A DNA stretch of 64,000 nt, taken from Pseudovibrio japonicus. GTDB taxonomy: Bacteria > Pseudomonadota > Alphaproteobacteria > Rhizobiales > Stappiaceae. This document shows, in pieces, positions 53,079 through 63,333 of the stretch. Both the position numbers and the translations under genes were made by a program. The stretch spans positions 62,001-126,000 of the forward strand of contig NZ_BMXE01000003.1 of NCBI RefSeq assembly GCF_014651595.1, given 5' to 3'. The notes under the pieces were generated by a model, which was not told the origin of the DNA, made no database searches, and worked only from the letters and a program-made list of their open reading frames with translations. How positions within the stretch are numbered: position 1 is the first letter of the stretch; the number at the start of each line of letters is the position of its first letter.

Positions 53079-54014
53079 TCAGGCTACTTTTCTAAGGCCT
53101 GGAATAGACAGGTCGTGCTGTGCGATGTGGTGCACGCCTTCACTGGCAGTCGTAAAGCCACGCTCTTCCATCATACAAGACCAACCATCGCCGTCTTTCT
53201 CAATGGTGAACAGGTTGTAGCGTGCTGGTGGCTTGTGACCGTCAAGGCCATTTGAGGCCGAAGGCACGCAGATTACGGGGACCGGCCCCTCTGGTCCGTT
53301 GATTTCCATACGGGTTGCACGATGGGTGTGGCCGTGCAGGATTAGCTCGGCGCCGTGTTCTGCGATGATGTTGCGGAACCGGCTGGAACCCACGAGGCGC
53401 TTGTACCACGCAGTTGCGTTGCGCACTGGTGGGTGGTGCAGCATGACAACCCGGAAGTCACCGCGTTCTTTTGCATGGCGCAGCTGGTCTGCCAGTTCTC
53501 GCAGCTGATTGCTGCTAATGTGGCCTGTGGCCATGAACGGGCCGGTTGCCTTGGCCGTGGACAAGCCAATGATTGTGACGCTGTTTCGTCTGCGTACAAA
53601 CGGAAAGTGTGGGTCATTGCCCAGTGGTGGTGTCAGCCCCAACTCCGGATCACTTTGCATATAGGGACGCCAGGCGGTGTAGGCCTGCTTGAGCGCGCCG
53701 GGGACGTATGCATCGTGGTTGCCGGGGGTCAGGGAGAGGGAATCTGGAGATCCCACGGTTGCGAGCCAGTCTTTTGCTCCAGCAACCTCCTTGGGAAGTG
53801 CGATATTGACCAGATCTCCACATAGGGCAATATGATCCGGCTGACGCGCGTGTATATCGCGTATCAGCGCATCGAGGTAGGAGTTGGTCATCGCGTGAGC
53901 GCGGTTACGTTGCCAATTGATGTAGCCGAGAATGCGCTTTGAGGCGAGCTGGACAGGACGTACGTCCGGCAGCGGTCCTAAATGTGGATCAGATATGTGT
54001 ACGAGCTTAAACAT
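53079..54014 (-). CDS. Calcineurin-like metallophosphoesterase
   Basis: The 311-residue product has the full metal set: DPHLG, GDLV, GNHD, a His in LHHPP and HGHTH. Such enzymes cleave phosphoesters, commonly cyclic nucleotides or nucleotide derivatives. No signal peptide, so it is cytoplasmic. It is a single gene; the substrate is not known. Confidence 0.92.
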   Translation of the reverse strand: MFKLVHISDPHLGPLPDVRPVQLASKRILGYINWQRNRAHAMTNSYLDALIRDIHARQPDHIALCGDLVNIALPKEVAGAKDWLATVGSPDSLSLTPGNHDAYVPGALKQAYTAWRPYMQSDPELGLTPPLGNDPHFPFVRRRNSVTIIGLSTAKATGPFMATGHISSNQLRELADQLRHAKERGDFRVVMLHHPPVRNATAWYKRLVGSSRFRNIIAEHGAELILHGHTHRATRMEINGPEGPVPVICVPSASNGLDGHKPPARYNLFTIEKDGDGWSCMMEERGFTTASEGVHHIAQHDLSIPGLRKVA

Positions 54015-54475
54015 AGCCTGCGCATCATCCCTGCATTGCGCCTGAGGTCAAGGGATTTTCCTTGATTTGGGAGAATTACCCTCAAGCGCTTTTGACAGAT
54101 ATGGAACGCTGACCTTTAACTCGCCTTAAAGGCAAGAAGATGGGCGCAGAACAGCGGTGTCATGAGTGTTGGCAGTGGTTACTGCTGGAGCCCAATGGAA
54201 GCGTTTTGTGCGACGGAAGCGAGCGAGAACTTTAGTGAGCATGACGTGGTACTCCTGCGATTTGAGAAACGCCGGTTAGGTGTCTAATAAAAGTGAACGA
54301 TGGGGCAGCCCTAATTAACTTTTGGGCATGTGCTTATTCTTTGAACTCTTTTTACGCCTATCCTGGTGGTTGTGTAGTGTTAGTTTTGCAAGGGTGGTAT
54401 GCACTTTTTGCATAAAAGATATTTCAGATTATCATTGTTTTTTATCAATGGTTTAATCTGTACTTGAGGTTGAAT
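54015..54475. other. Gap between phosphoesterase and Nudix genes
   Basis: No gene is seen in these 461 bp. A weak sigma-70-like pair TTGACA-N17-TTTAAC is near 54088, reading right. Confidence 0.4.
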
Positions 54476-54946
54476 GTGGCAGGCTTGAAGACGCGAATTA
54501 TCAATAGGCTGGTGCAATCTGCTGCTCTTGTTACGCGCGGCATGACGCTGGGTGCGCGCGTGGCGGCATTTGATGATGAGAATCGAGTCCTTTTGGTGCG
54601 TCATCAGTACCTGCCGGGCTGGTATTTTCCCGGTGGCGGGGTTGATGCGGGCGAGACCATGGCGGAGGCTGCGCGCAGGGAGCTTTCAGAGGAAACGGGG
54701 TATGGGTGCGGGCCAGAAGTGACGCTGCTTTCCATGCATTTGAATCGGGTTGGAACTGGTCGGGACCATGTTGGGTTCTTCAAGGTTCGCCTGACAGAGC
54801 AGGACCCAAACTGGAAACGACCGGCAATGGAGATAGCGGATTTGCAGCTTTTTGCGCTGGATGCCTTGCCTGATGATGTCACCCCGGCAACGGCGCGGCG
54901 TTTGCGGGAGCTTGCCGGTGAAGTGCAGCCTGATCCCTATTGGTAG
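54476..54946 (+). CDS. Nudix hydrolase
   Basis: The 156-residue product has the Nudix box GGGVDAGETMAEAARRELSE plus ETGY. Nudix enzymes cleave nucleoside diphosphates linked to other groups, such as NAD, ADP-ribose or oxidised dNTPs. The GTG start at 54476 has GAGG 6 bp upstream; a TTG at 54464 is the alternative. Confidence 0.9.
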   Translation: MAGLKTRIINRLVQSAALVTRGMTLGARVAAFDDENRVLLVRHQYLPGWYFPGGGVDAGETMAEAARRELSEETGYGCGPEVTLLSMHLNRVGTGRDHVGFFKVRLTEQDPNWKRPAMEIADLQLFALDALPDDVTPATARRLRELAGEVQPDPYW

Positions 54947-55269
54947 TTGTTTTTCAAGGGACTACGTGGTGGGCGCTTGCGGCGAACGAATACGCAGGTC
55001 CACTTAGTTTTGTGCTTTACGACTGAAAATTTGCGTGGTATTTAAGCGATTGAAATTAAATTTTGTGTGCTCTTGCATGCGAGCTACCGGAATATTGGGG
55101 TACGGGCCTTATGGCAATTTGCTGGGAACAGCGACGACGAATGAACGCGCGGGATATGCTCTCGCGTGGTGCTTCGTGCCGTCCTCCTCTCAGTGTGCTC
55201 CCAACTTCGGTATAACTGCCTGAGCCACACGGATCGACGGTCTTACTCCTTCGATTTGTGGTGTGTAAT
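54947..55269. other. Gap between Nudix and acetyltransferase genes
   Basis: I see no gene or strong signal in these 323 bp. Confidence 0.4.
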
Positions 55270-55845
55270 ATGACAGTTTCAAAATGGCTGGTGCGGAACG
55301 AAACCCCAGCAGACTTCTTCCAGATAGAACAGATGCAAGCTGAGGCCTTCGGCCCTACGCGGTTTGAGCGGACGGCGTTCAAAATCCGTGATGGTGTTCC
55401 GCAGGCCGCGAACCTGTGTTTTGTTGGCGAGCATAACGGCGAGATTGCCGGGTCTGTCAAACTTACTCCCATTATGATTGGTGCCTGTCAGAGCATGTTG
55501 CTGGGTCCGTTGACCGTGAAAGCCTCTTACAAAGGGCAGGGGCTGGGCAGGCTTTTGCTGAAGACGGTTGCAGCTGAGGCCAAGGCACTGGGCGTTCCGT
55601 CGATTCTGTTGGTTGGGGACCATCCCTATTATGGCCCGCATGGGTACGAGCAGGTGCCGCATGGCCAGATTACCTTGCCGGGGCCTGTTGATCCGGATCG
55701 GTTGCTGATCTTGACGCTGTATGGTGAAGGGATGCCAGCTGGCGCTGTAACGGGCGGGTATGGGAAGCCTGCTCTGGTGGCCAGCACGCAGGTTGAGCCG
55801 CAGCTGGTGGATATGCTGCAGGGCACTGCTGCTTTGGCGACCTGA
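55270..55845 (+). CDS. GNAT-family N-acetyltransferase (YhbS-like)
   Basis: The 191-residue product has the acetyl-CoA motif VKASYKGQGLGRLLLKTVAA and the YhbS-like HPYYGPHGYE segment. Substrate unknown. It is convergent with the large minus-strand operon. Confidence 0.84.
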   Translation: MTVSKWLVRNETPADFFQIEQMQAEAFGPTRFERTAFKIRDGVPQAANLCFVGEHNGEIAGSVKLTPIMIGACQSMLLGPLTVKASYKGQGLGRLLLKTVAAEAKALGVPSILLVGDHPYYGPHGYEQVPHGQITLPGPVDPDRLLILTLYGEGMPAGAVTGGYGKPALVASTQVEPQLVDMLQGTAALAT

Positions 55846-55889
55846 CAGGCTGGTTGGAGTTTGCATTACCACATAGGAGCTGCCGCGCT

Positions 55890-57974
55890 TTATTGGCCCT
55901 CACGATACCAAGTGAAAGACAGAAGCCCCAGCAATACCGCAAGGCCGAAGAAGCCGATCAGAAGCGGGTAGCGGTCTATGCCGTTTAAGATGCTGGCGTC
56001 TGTTCGCTTGATGCCGATCCAGCCGTTGCCGTGATATTGAGCGGAGGAGCGTTGTGCGATGATATTGGGTACGGACAGGGATGCGCCATCATCGCCGCCA
56101 ATGCGCAGGACTGCTCCGCCCGTCTGATCTGCTGTACCGGAGAGTTTGTCGGTCGTGGAGACCACTTCCAGAAACTCCCGTGGGTTCGGTGGACCTACAT
56201 TGATCAGGGCGGTGTGCGCGCCATCAGTTGCAGAATACAGGCCTAGTTCCTCTGCTTTTACGGAGGCGGTCCAATGGCCTGAGGCGTCTTTTGTCAGCTC
56301 CAGTTGTTCTGTCTTGCCGGAGGGTGTTGTCAGGGTTACCGGATCAACGAGGTTTGCGAGGGTTTGGCGTTCAGTGAGGAGCGTTGAGCCACGCAGAGAC
56401 AGGCGCAGGGCTTCTTCCTCCAGGTCCGGTTCTTTCATCAACCAGTGCGCCAGTCTGCGCAGTAGCGGGACATGAGGGCCGCCGCCTTCATAGCCTCTTG
56501 CCCAGAGCCAGACGTGGTCAGAGAGCAGGGCGGCAACACGGCCTTTGCCAACGCGGCTGAGCACGAGCAAGGGCTTATCGCCCAGTGCGGTCATGATGGG
56601 CTGGCCTTCCTGTACATCGGCGCCTACGAGGCGGAACCATTTGCTCCATTGCGGCGGGCTTTCTTCTGCTCCGGGCAGGTCGCGGGTTACCGGGTGGCGC
56701 AGGCCAAGCTCCGATACGTTTGCATAGAAGGGCTCTTCGAAGATCTCGCCGGTTGGGACTGCAGGAAGGATGCGACCAAGTGGGGTTCTGAAGATGCTGT
56801 TGGCCTCTGCATAGTCTGGCCCGCCCGCGATGAGCACGGCGCCGCCATTGCTTACGTATCTGGCGATATTATCGAAGTAGAGAAGAGGCAGAACGCCGCG
56901 GCGCTCGTAGCGATCGAAGATGATGAGGTCGAACTCATCGATCTTGACGGAGAACAGCTCGCGGGTTGGAAAGGCAATCAAGGACAATTGGTTGATCGGT
57001 GTGCCGTCCTGCTTTTCCGGCGGGCGCAGGATGGTGAAGTGGACCAGATCCACGGAGGCGTCTGATTTGAGCAGGTTGCGCCATGTGCGCTCTCCGGCAT
57101 GAGGGGAGCCGGAGACCAGTAGAACGCGGAGATTTTCGCGCACGCCATCAACTGTCACGAGGGCGCGGTTGTTCAGTGGCGTCAGCTCGCCCTCAAGCGC
57201 TTCAACCTCGAACTCATAGATGTTCTGGCCGCCATGTTCGATTTCGACGGCGATCTCTGCCGGATAGCCAGAGGAAATGAACTGCTTGGAGAGAATTGCG
57301 CCGTTGCGGCGTACGGTGATTTCCGCACGATTTCCGAAGGGCTGCGGGGTGCCTTCCTCAATGAGTTCCAGCTGGACAACCTGTGTTGAGCCGACCAGTC
57401 CAAAACGGGGGGCTTTGGCGACTTTCAGGCGGCGGTCAAACTCGCCGGGGCGGCCTGTGATGAGTGCGTGAACTGGAGCGGAGAAGCCGAGTTTTTCTGC
57501 GGTTGCAGGTACATCGTGTATCTGGCCATCGGTTATGAGGATGGCTCCAGCTATTCTTTCTGGCGGCACATCTGCCAGCTCATTGGAGATTGCGGTGAAG
57601 GCGCGGGTGCCGTCGCCGTTTTCCATTGAGGTGTCGTTGAGAGTGACCTGACGGACATCAACGTCGTCAAGCGCTTGTAGTTGGTCGACGATCTCCTCGC
57701 GCGCCGCTCTTGTGAGCTTTGCGCGGTTCTCCATTTGCTGGCTTTGGCTGTTATCGGAAAGGACCACGACCGTGCTTGGCAGATACTCGCGGTCTTCGCG
57801 CAGGACCGCCGGGTTGAGCAGGGCCAGAACGAGTAGCGCCAGTGCCAGTGAGCGGATGAGGGCTCCGCGCATTCCCATGATCATGAGGTAGGCACAGACC
57901 AGAGCGATGATCACACCAAGCGCGATTATTGCCGGAAGGGGCAAAAGCGGGTCGATGGAAAGAGACCATGTCAT
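55890..57974 (-). CDS. Large membrane protein with VWA-like and glutamine-amidotransferase-like parts
   Basis: The 694-residue product has two N-terminal hydrophobic segments, an Asp-x-Ser-x-Ser-like metal site (VVVLSDNSQSQQ), a large middle with GGAVLIAGGPDYAEA resembling a class-I amidotransferase fold, and a C-terminal membrane segment (YPLLIGFFGLAVLLGLLSF). It lies last in the operon with MoxR, DUF58 and DUF4159 proteins, which in other bacteria act on the cell envelope. Its role there is not known. Confidence 0.8.
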   Translation of the reverse strand: MTWSLSIDPLLPLPAIIALGVIIALVCAYLMIMGMRGALIRSLALALLVLALLNPAVLREDREYLPSTVVVLSDNSQSQQMENRAKLTRAAREEIVDQLQALDDVDVRQVTLNDTSMENGDGTRAFTAISNELADVPPERIAGAILITDGQIHDVPATAEKLGFSAPVHALITGRPGEFDRRLKVAKAPRFGLVGSTQVVQLELIEEGTPQPFGNRAEITVRRNGAILSKQFISSGYPAEIAVEIEHGGQNIYEFEVEALEGELTPLNNRALVTVDGVRENLRVLLVSGSPHAGERTWRNLLKSDASVDLVHFTILRPPEKQDGTPINQLSLIAFPTRELFSVKIDEFDLIIFDRYERRGVLPLLYFDNIARYVSNGGAVLIAGGPDYAEANSIFRTPLGRILPAVPTGEIFEEPFYANVSELGLRHPVTRDLPGAEESPPQWSKWFRLVGADVQEGQPIMTALGDKPLLVLSRVGKGRVAALLSDHVWLWARGYEGGGPHVPLLRRLAHWLMKEPDLEEEALRLSLRGSTLLTERQTLANLVDPVTLTTPSGKTEQLELTKDASGHWTASVKAEELGLYSATDGAHTALINVGPPNPREFLEVVSTTDKLSGTADQTGGAVLRIGGDDGASLSVPNIIAQRSSAQYHGNGWIGIKRTDASILNGIDRYPLLIGFFGLAVLLGLLSFTWYREGQ

Positions 57975-58010
57975 GTGTGTTGCTGTGCTCCGAGTTTCGA
58001 GGTCTTCTCG

Positions 58011-60824
58011 TTACTGTCCAATGCGTTCCAGCAGGGCAGGGATGTGGACCTGATCTGCCTTGTAGTTGCCTGTCATGGTGTACATGAGGATGTTGATGCC
58101 AACGCGCGCTGCCATTTCGCGCTGGTTGCCGTCTGCCGGAATGGTTGGGTAGAGGTAGTTGCCCTCCGTATCGATGGCCCAGGCGGCGGCAAGGTCATTG
58201 CCGCTGATCATAATGGGGGAAACGCCGTCGCCTGCACGTACCGGACGGCTGCCATCAGCGGTGTTGGCACTTGCCTGCACCCACATGGGGCTCAGATTGT
58301 AGCGGCCGGGAAAGTCATCAAGAATATAAAAGGTTTTCGTCAGGACATGATCGGGCGGGACCGGTTCCAGATTTGGAATATCCAGCCCTCTGAGCAGCTG
58401 CTGAAGCTTTTGTTTGTTTGGTGAGTTTGAGCCGGTGCCGTAAGCATCTCGTGTATCAAACAAAATGGTGCCGCCATTGCGCATATACGCGCTGATCCGC
58501 GACATGGCCTCGGGGCTGGGCATCTGCATCGCCGTATCAATGGGCCAATAGATGATTGGAAAGAAGGAGAGTTCATTGGTCTGCAGGTCTAGGCCAATGG
58601 GTACTTCCGGTTCCAAAGCGGTTCTGTCTGACAGCAACCGGGTGAGCCCAAACAATCCAGCACGGCTGATCTCGTCAACTTCCGGCACACCAGTCATTAC
58701 ATAGGCAAGGCGGGTGTCCAGGGATGCATCAAGTGCGAATTGCTCCTCACTGCTTTGTGCCTGCGTTTTGTCCGCGCTTGTGAAGCTCAGAGAGGCGACG
58801 AGGAAGAGGAGAATTGCGGCGTGTGTGAACTGGCTGCGGCGTAGCTTGCCGGAGAGCCAGAGCAGGGCGAGGGTGTCCAGCAGAGCCAGAAGGATTGCAA
58901 TGGAAAAGAACCAGCCGCGTAAATCCAACGGCTTTTCCGAGGGGTAGTCTAAAAGGGTTGCCATGGAAAGGGGCGTCAGGTTGAGCGGGACCAGATTGTC
59001 TTCGTCTTCCATCAGGTTGAGCGCGCGCATTGCATCTTCGGTGCCATAAAGGCCGGGAGGTGTTTCGCGAGAGGCATGGGTGGTTGCAAAGTCGCGCTCC
59101 AGAATGGGCTGATGATTGGCGGAGGGGGGGACGAGCTTGCCGTAGCCATCAAGCATCTTGAGTAGCGGAAGGGCAGAGGCGGACAGGGCGATGTCGGTGT
59201 CGTCATCCGGATTGTAGACTGCTGTTGCCGACATGTTAGTGATTGCCCGCAGCATGTCCACAAACCCGCCGGAAAGGGGCAGGTTGGACCATTTGGTGTC
59301 CGGCGTAACATGAAACAGAATGATGGAGCCTTTGCCGTGTTTTTTTGCAGTGACCAGCGGGGTGCCGTCCTTCAGTGAGGCCCAGGTGCGATCCGGGAGG
59401 TCTGCGGTTGGTTCGGCAAGGATCTGACGGTTTACTGTGACGTCTGTGGGTAGCGTGATGGCACGGAACGGGCTGTTATCGGAGAAGGAGGCAAGTGGTT
59501 GTGGCTCTTTCCAGGAAAGGGAGCCACCCAGCTTGCGATCGCCCATACGAAGGGCAACCGGAATAAGGGAATCTTGCGTTTCTGGGAGCTGTGGGCCAGC
59601 GAAACGAATGAGTGTGCCGCCTTTGGAGACCCAGCTTGCAATATCGGCCTCTGTGTTCTTTGGCAGAGTTCCGACTTCTGCAAGAACGAGCACGGAGATT
59701 CCCTTGTCAAAAAAGTCGGAGATAGCGGTGGTGATGTCTGTGCTGTTGGCGGGGGGCAGATCTGCGAAGGGGGAGAGCGCGCGTTGCAGATAGTAAAGTG
59801 GTGAGAGCAGGGGCTGGGAGCGATCTGCAAACCCACCGGCGAAGAGACCGACCTTGCGGCGGCGCCATTTTTCATCCACGAGGACCGTGCTGCCCGCGCT
59901 GGCGTTGCCGAGAATGGCAAGTTTTGTGATGTCGTTACGCAGCTCTGACGGTAGTTCGAGCGAGATTTCGCCGGAATTTTGACCGGCTTCCAGCTCAATT
60001 GTTTGTTCTGCAATTGCGCGCTGCTTGCGATCATAGGCACGTACCGTCAGCGTTTCTGCCAAAGGTGCGGGGTGGCGCAGAACGGTGGTCGTCATTGCGC
60101 CAGCTGTGTTCTGTAGTTGTTTGAGTGCGTAGACCGGTGTGTCGGACCGGTAGATCAGAAATGAACTCTCACGCACATCAGATGCTCGGGCAATGCTGGC
60201 CAGTCCTCTCGCAAAGCTTGTGGTGGATGGTTCTTCTAGTGGGGAAGAAAACCACAGGATCGCGCCGGGTGGGTTCCGCTCCGCCTGCTTTTGTAGTGCG
60301 GGGATCAGCTCAGAGCGGGCAGCTTGCCACCCTTGCGGGGTGAGTGCGCGCAGCTGGTCCGCGACCTCTTGCGCGTTGGACAGACGCATGGCCTGTGCTG
60401 GGCCATCGGCGGTGGTGACCAGCATGACGGTGCGGTTGTTTTGCGCCGCGCCGTCTACCATCATCTCAGCCATGCGGATCTGGCGTTCCCAGTCTGCGGA
60501 GGCATCCCAGCCGTTGTCGACGATGATCCAGAGCGGCCCTGCTTTCGGCTCGGCGATATCCAGCGGTTTCCAGACCGGACCTGCCATTGCAATGATCAGG
60601 ATTGTTGCGAGCAGGAGACGAAGCAGGATCAGCCACCATGGGGTGTGTTGCGGGGTTTCCTCTTTATTGCGGAGGGACAGCAGCAGCCGCAGGGGCGGGA
60701 ATTTGACGTGGGCAGGCTGGGGCGGTGTTGTGCGGAGCAGCCACCATAAAACCGGGAGGGCTGCAAGGGTCGCCAGAACCCATGGGGCGGCAAAGCCAAT
60801 GGGGAGCAAAGAACTGATCATCAC
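58011..60824 (-). CDS. BatA-like / DUF4159 membrane protein
   Basis: The 937-residue product begins with a BatA-type membrane segment (FAAPWVLATLAALPVLWWLL) followed by FPPLRLLLSLRN, has further membrane segments near 650-700, and ends in a DUF4159 domain (RNGGTILFDTRDAYGTG, then VRAGDGVSPIMISGNDLAAA). Its start overlaps the DUF58 stop (ATGA). It probably forms a complex with the DUF58 and MoxR proteins at the inner membrane; its biochemical role is not known. Confidence 0.84.
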   Translation of the reverse strand: MMISSLLPIGFAAPWVLATLAALPVLWWLLRTTPPQPAHVKFPPLRLLLSLRNKEETPQHTPWWLILLRLLLATILIIAMAGPVWKPLDIAEPKAGPLWIIVDNGWDASADWERQIRMAEMMVDGAAQNNRTVMLVTTADGPAQAMRLSNAQEVADQLRALTPQGWQAARSELIPALQKQAERNPPGAILWFSSPLEEPSTTSFARGLASIARASDVRESSFLIYRSDTPVYALKQLQNTAGAMTTTVLRHPAPLAETLTVRAYDRKQRAIAEQTIELEAGQNSGEISLELPSELRNDITKLAILGNASAGSTVLVDEKWRRRKVGLFAGGFADRSQPLLSPLYYLQRALSPFADLPPANSTDITTAISDFFDKGISVLVLAEVGTLPKNTEADIASWVSKGGTLIRFAGPQLPETQDSLIPVALRMGDRKLGGSLSWKEPQPLASFSDNSPFRAITLPTDVTVNRQILAEPTADLPDRTWASLKDGTPLVTAKKHGKGSIILFHVTPDTKWSNLPLSGGFVDMLRAITNMSATAVYNPDDDTDIALSASALPLLKMLDGYGKLVPPSANHQPILERDFATTHASRETPPGLYGTEDAMRALNLMEDEDNLVPLNLTPLSMATLLDYPSEKPLDLRGWFFSIAILLALLDTLALLWLSGKLRRSQFTHAAILLFLVASLSFTSADKTQAQSSEEQFALDASLDTRLAYVMTGVPEVDEISRAGLFGLTRLLSDRTALEPEVPIGLDLQTNELSFFPIIYWPIDTAMQMPSPEAMSRISAYMRNGGTILFDTRDAYGTGSNSPNKQKLQQLLRGLDIPNLEPVPPDHVLTKTFYILDDFPGRYNLSPMWVQASANTADGSRPVRAGDGVSPIMISGNDLAAAWAIDTEGNYLYPTIPADGNQREMAARVGINILMYTMTGNYKADQVHIPALLERIGQ

Positions 60825-61744
60825 AGGGCCCCTCTCATCTTGTGCTGCGGTGCATCTGCCAAGCGGGAGTGCAACAGCATGAGCGGCTCAACCGCTGGGC
60901 GATCAGTGTGGTGCAGGGTGTAGCTCCAGCCGAATTTGCGCGCCAGTGAAGTGATCTGATCCTTATGTGCTGCCAGTCTGTGCAAGTATTCCTGCTGCCA
61001 TGTCTGGGCGCGGCCTGCCTTGAGTTCATCTCCGTTTTCCGGGTCTTCAAACCGGGTAGGGCCGGTGAAGGGGAACGTTTCTTCAATGGGATCAAGCAGC
61101 TGAATGAGGTGCCCTTTTGCACCGGTGCTGGCGATGGTTGCCATCCATGTTTGCAGTTTATCCGGTGGGTCGAGCAGATCGGAGAACAGCACGACCTCGG
61201 AGAACCGGCGTATTCCTTCCGGGTTCGGCAATGTTGTGTCAGGGACCTCGTGCACCAGTGTTTGCGCGATTTGCTGCATGGCATTGCGGCTGCCCAGTGC
61301 TCTTGTGAGACCGGCAAGACCGACACGTTCACCTGCTTCATTCAGTGCATAAGTGAGGGCGAGCATGAGCAAGAGAGCGCGGTCGCGTTTGGAGGCGGTA
61401 GCCTGTTTGCTTTGGAAACGCATCGAGGCGGATAGGTCGGCCCAGACCCAGATGGTTTGGGCGGCTTCCCACTCACGCTCGCGCACATACAGATTATCGT
61501 CGCGTGCAGAGCGGCGCCAGTCGACCTGTTGGGCGGCTTCTCCAGAAAGGAAAGGACGGAATTGCCAGAAAGTTTCGCCAGGGCCTGCGCGGCGGCGGCC
61601 ATGCCAGCCGGAGGTGACATTGGCAGCGATGCGCCGGGCCTCGATCAGCAGCTCTGGCAGGGTGTCGGCAAGGGACTGCGCTTCGCCGCTCAAGCCGAAG
61701 ATATTTTCCTGCATGTCTTGAGGATCGGTCCTCGAAGATAACAT
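60821..61744 (-). CDS. DUF58 domain protein
   Basis: The 307-residue product has the DUF58 hallmark SGEAAQQVDWRRSARDDNLY followed by a VWA-like metal site (ADLSASM). It nearly always accompanies a MoxR ATPase, as here, 21 bp after it. The pair is thought to assemble or mature envelope complexes. Confidence 0.91.
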   Translation of the reverse strand: MLSSRTDPQDMQENIFGLSGEAQSLADTLPELLIEARRIAANVTSGWHGRRRAGPGETFWQFRPFLSGEAAQQVDWRRSARDDNLYVREREWEAAQTIWVWADLSASMRFQSKQATASKRDRALLLMLALTYALNEAGERVGLAGLTRALGSRNAMQQIAQTLVHEVPDTTLPNPEGIRRFSEVVLFSDLLDPPDKLQTWMATIASTGAKGHLIQLLDPIEETFPFTGPTRFEDPENGDELKAGRAQTWQQEYLHRLAAHKDQITSLARKFGWSYTLHHTDRPAVEPLMLLHSRLADAPQHKMRGAL

Positions 61745-61765
61745 ATGCGATCCTGTCGGCTGGTG

Positions 61766-62779
61766 TTAGGCGATGCGTGCTTTGATGTCCCGAAGCAGTT
61801 GAGGGATGGTTTTTCCGTCCGCTCTGGCGGCAAAGGTGAGCGCCATGCGGTGCTGCAGAACAGGCTCTGCCAGTGCCATGACATCATCAATGCTTGGGGT
61901 TAAGCGGCCATCGGCCAATGCGCGGGCGCGTACGGTCAGCATAAGGGCCTGACTGGCGCGGGGACCGGGGCCCCAGGCGATATACTGGGCGAGGTCCTCA
62001 AAGCCGTCAGCTTCTCCGGGGCGGGCAGCGCGGACCAGTTTGAGTATGGCATCCATGACGCTTTCACCAACCGGGATGTGCCGCACGAGTTGCTGCATCT
62101 GCTTAAGCTCGTCCAACTGCAAAACCTGTTTGGATTGGGCTTCCGAGGCACCGGTTGTTTCAATGAGAATACGGCGTTCTGCATCAATATCAGGATAGTG
62201 CACGTCGATCTGCATCAGGAAGCGATCAAGCTGGGCTTCTGGCAGTGGGTAAGTGCCTTCCTGTTCAAGCGGGTTTTGGGTTGCCAGAACGTGGAAGGGG
62301 CTGGGCAGGTCGTGGTGATGTCCTGCGATTGTGACCTGGTATTCCTGCATGGATTGCAGGAGGGCGGACTGGGTGCGCGGGCTGGCGCGGTTGATCTCGT
62401 CGGCCATGAGAAGCTGGGCGAAGACCGGGCCGGGGATGAAGCGGAAGGAACGTTTGCCGTCTGGTGCTTCCTCCATGACTTCTGAGCCAAGGATATCGGA
62501 GGGCATCAGGTCCGGGGTAAACTGAATGCGGCTGGAGTTGAGGCCCAAGACTGTGCCCAAACTTTCCACCAGCTTGGTTTTTGCCAGACCGGGAACACCG
62601 ACGAGCAGGCCATGTCCGCCAGCTAGTATGGTGACCAGTGTACGCTCAACAACGCTTTCCTGACCGAATATGGACCGGGCGATCTCCGCTTTTGCCTGTT
62701 GGATCTTCTCGCAAGCCGCTTCTGTGCGTGCGACGATATCCTCTGGTTCGGGGGGCATGCCTGTCATACTGGTGTTCAT
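61766..62779 (-). CDS. MoxR-family AAA+ ATPase
   Basis: The 337-residue product has Walker A GVPGLAKTK, Walker B LLMADEINRA and the sensor LATQNPLEQEGTYPLPEAQLD. It acts as a chaperone-like ATPase on the partner proteins of the operon. It is the first of four genes (MoxR, DUF58, DUF4159, membrane protein). The ATG has GAGAG upstream. Confidence 0.94.
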   Translation of the reverse strand: MNTSMTGMPPEPEDIVARTEAACEKIQQAKAEIARSIFGQESVVERTLVTILAGGHGLLVGVPGLAKTKLVESLGTVLGLNSSRIQFTPDLMPSDILGSEVMEEAPDGKRSFRFIPGPVFAQLLMADEINRASPRTQSALLQSMQEYQVTIAGHHHDLPSPFHVLATQNPLEQEGTYPLPEAQLDRFLMQIDVHYPDIDAERRILIETTGASEAQSKQVLQLDELKQMQQLVRHIPVGESVMDAILKLVRAARPGEADGFEDLAQYIAWGPGPRASQALMLTVRARALADGRLTPSIDDVMALAEPVLQHRMALTFAARADGKTIPQLLRDIKARIA

Positions 62780-63333
62780 CGCTGCTCTCTTTTTGTCGCG
62801 CGTTACAACCCTGCCTGGTTCACACTCACATCATACCCGGTTTTAAAAAAGGTGATCCCCAGCAAATTTATAGGCCTGTGCTTTTCATTGACTGATGAGG
62901 TGGGGAGGCACAGGTGTAACTGTGGGTGGGATTGCCAGTTTTGATTGGAATTTCCCCTTGGACTTCCCCGGTTTGGATGGTGACTGGTTTTTGTTGGATC
63001 TACCCTAGCGGCATTTTTGTGAACAGATGGTGACTGTGGCTACGAAGAACTGCTTTGCCCCTGAGAATTAAGTGCATTTGGGGCGTTGCCTCGGGTGCTG
63101 GTTTTGCTAATCAGTTTTGCGGTATGCGGATCGTGGCCGAAGGATCCGTTTTCGCTTTGTGGCAGAGGCAGTTGCATGGATATCGCAAAGGTATAACTTG
63201 GCGCAGGCGTGTGGTGAGGGTAGCGTTAGGGCTTCTGCGACACCATATTACCCAAATAGTGGTGTGTTCAGCGTGACTTCCTGATATTCGATTGAATTTC
63301 ATCAAGGGGACACGCTTTAGATGTACTGGTGGA
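62780..63333. other. Divergent gap between moxR and DUF1285 gene
   Basis: These 554 bp have no clear gene. They must hold the promoters of both the MoxR operon and the DUF1285 gene; no strong box is evident. Confidence 0.5.

Noticed and set aside
54464-54475. TTG start for the Nudix gene
   Set aside because: GAGG lies inside this stretch at the right distance for the GTG at 54476, which is preferred.
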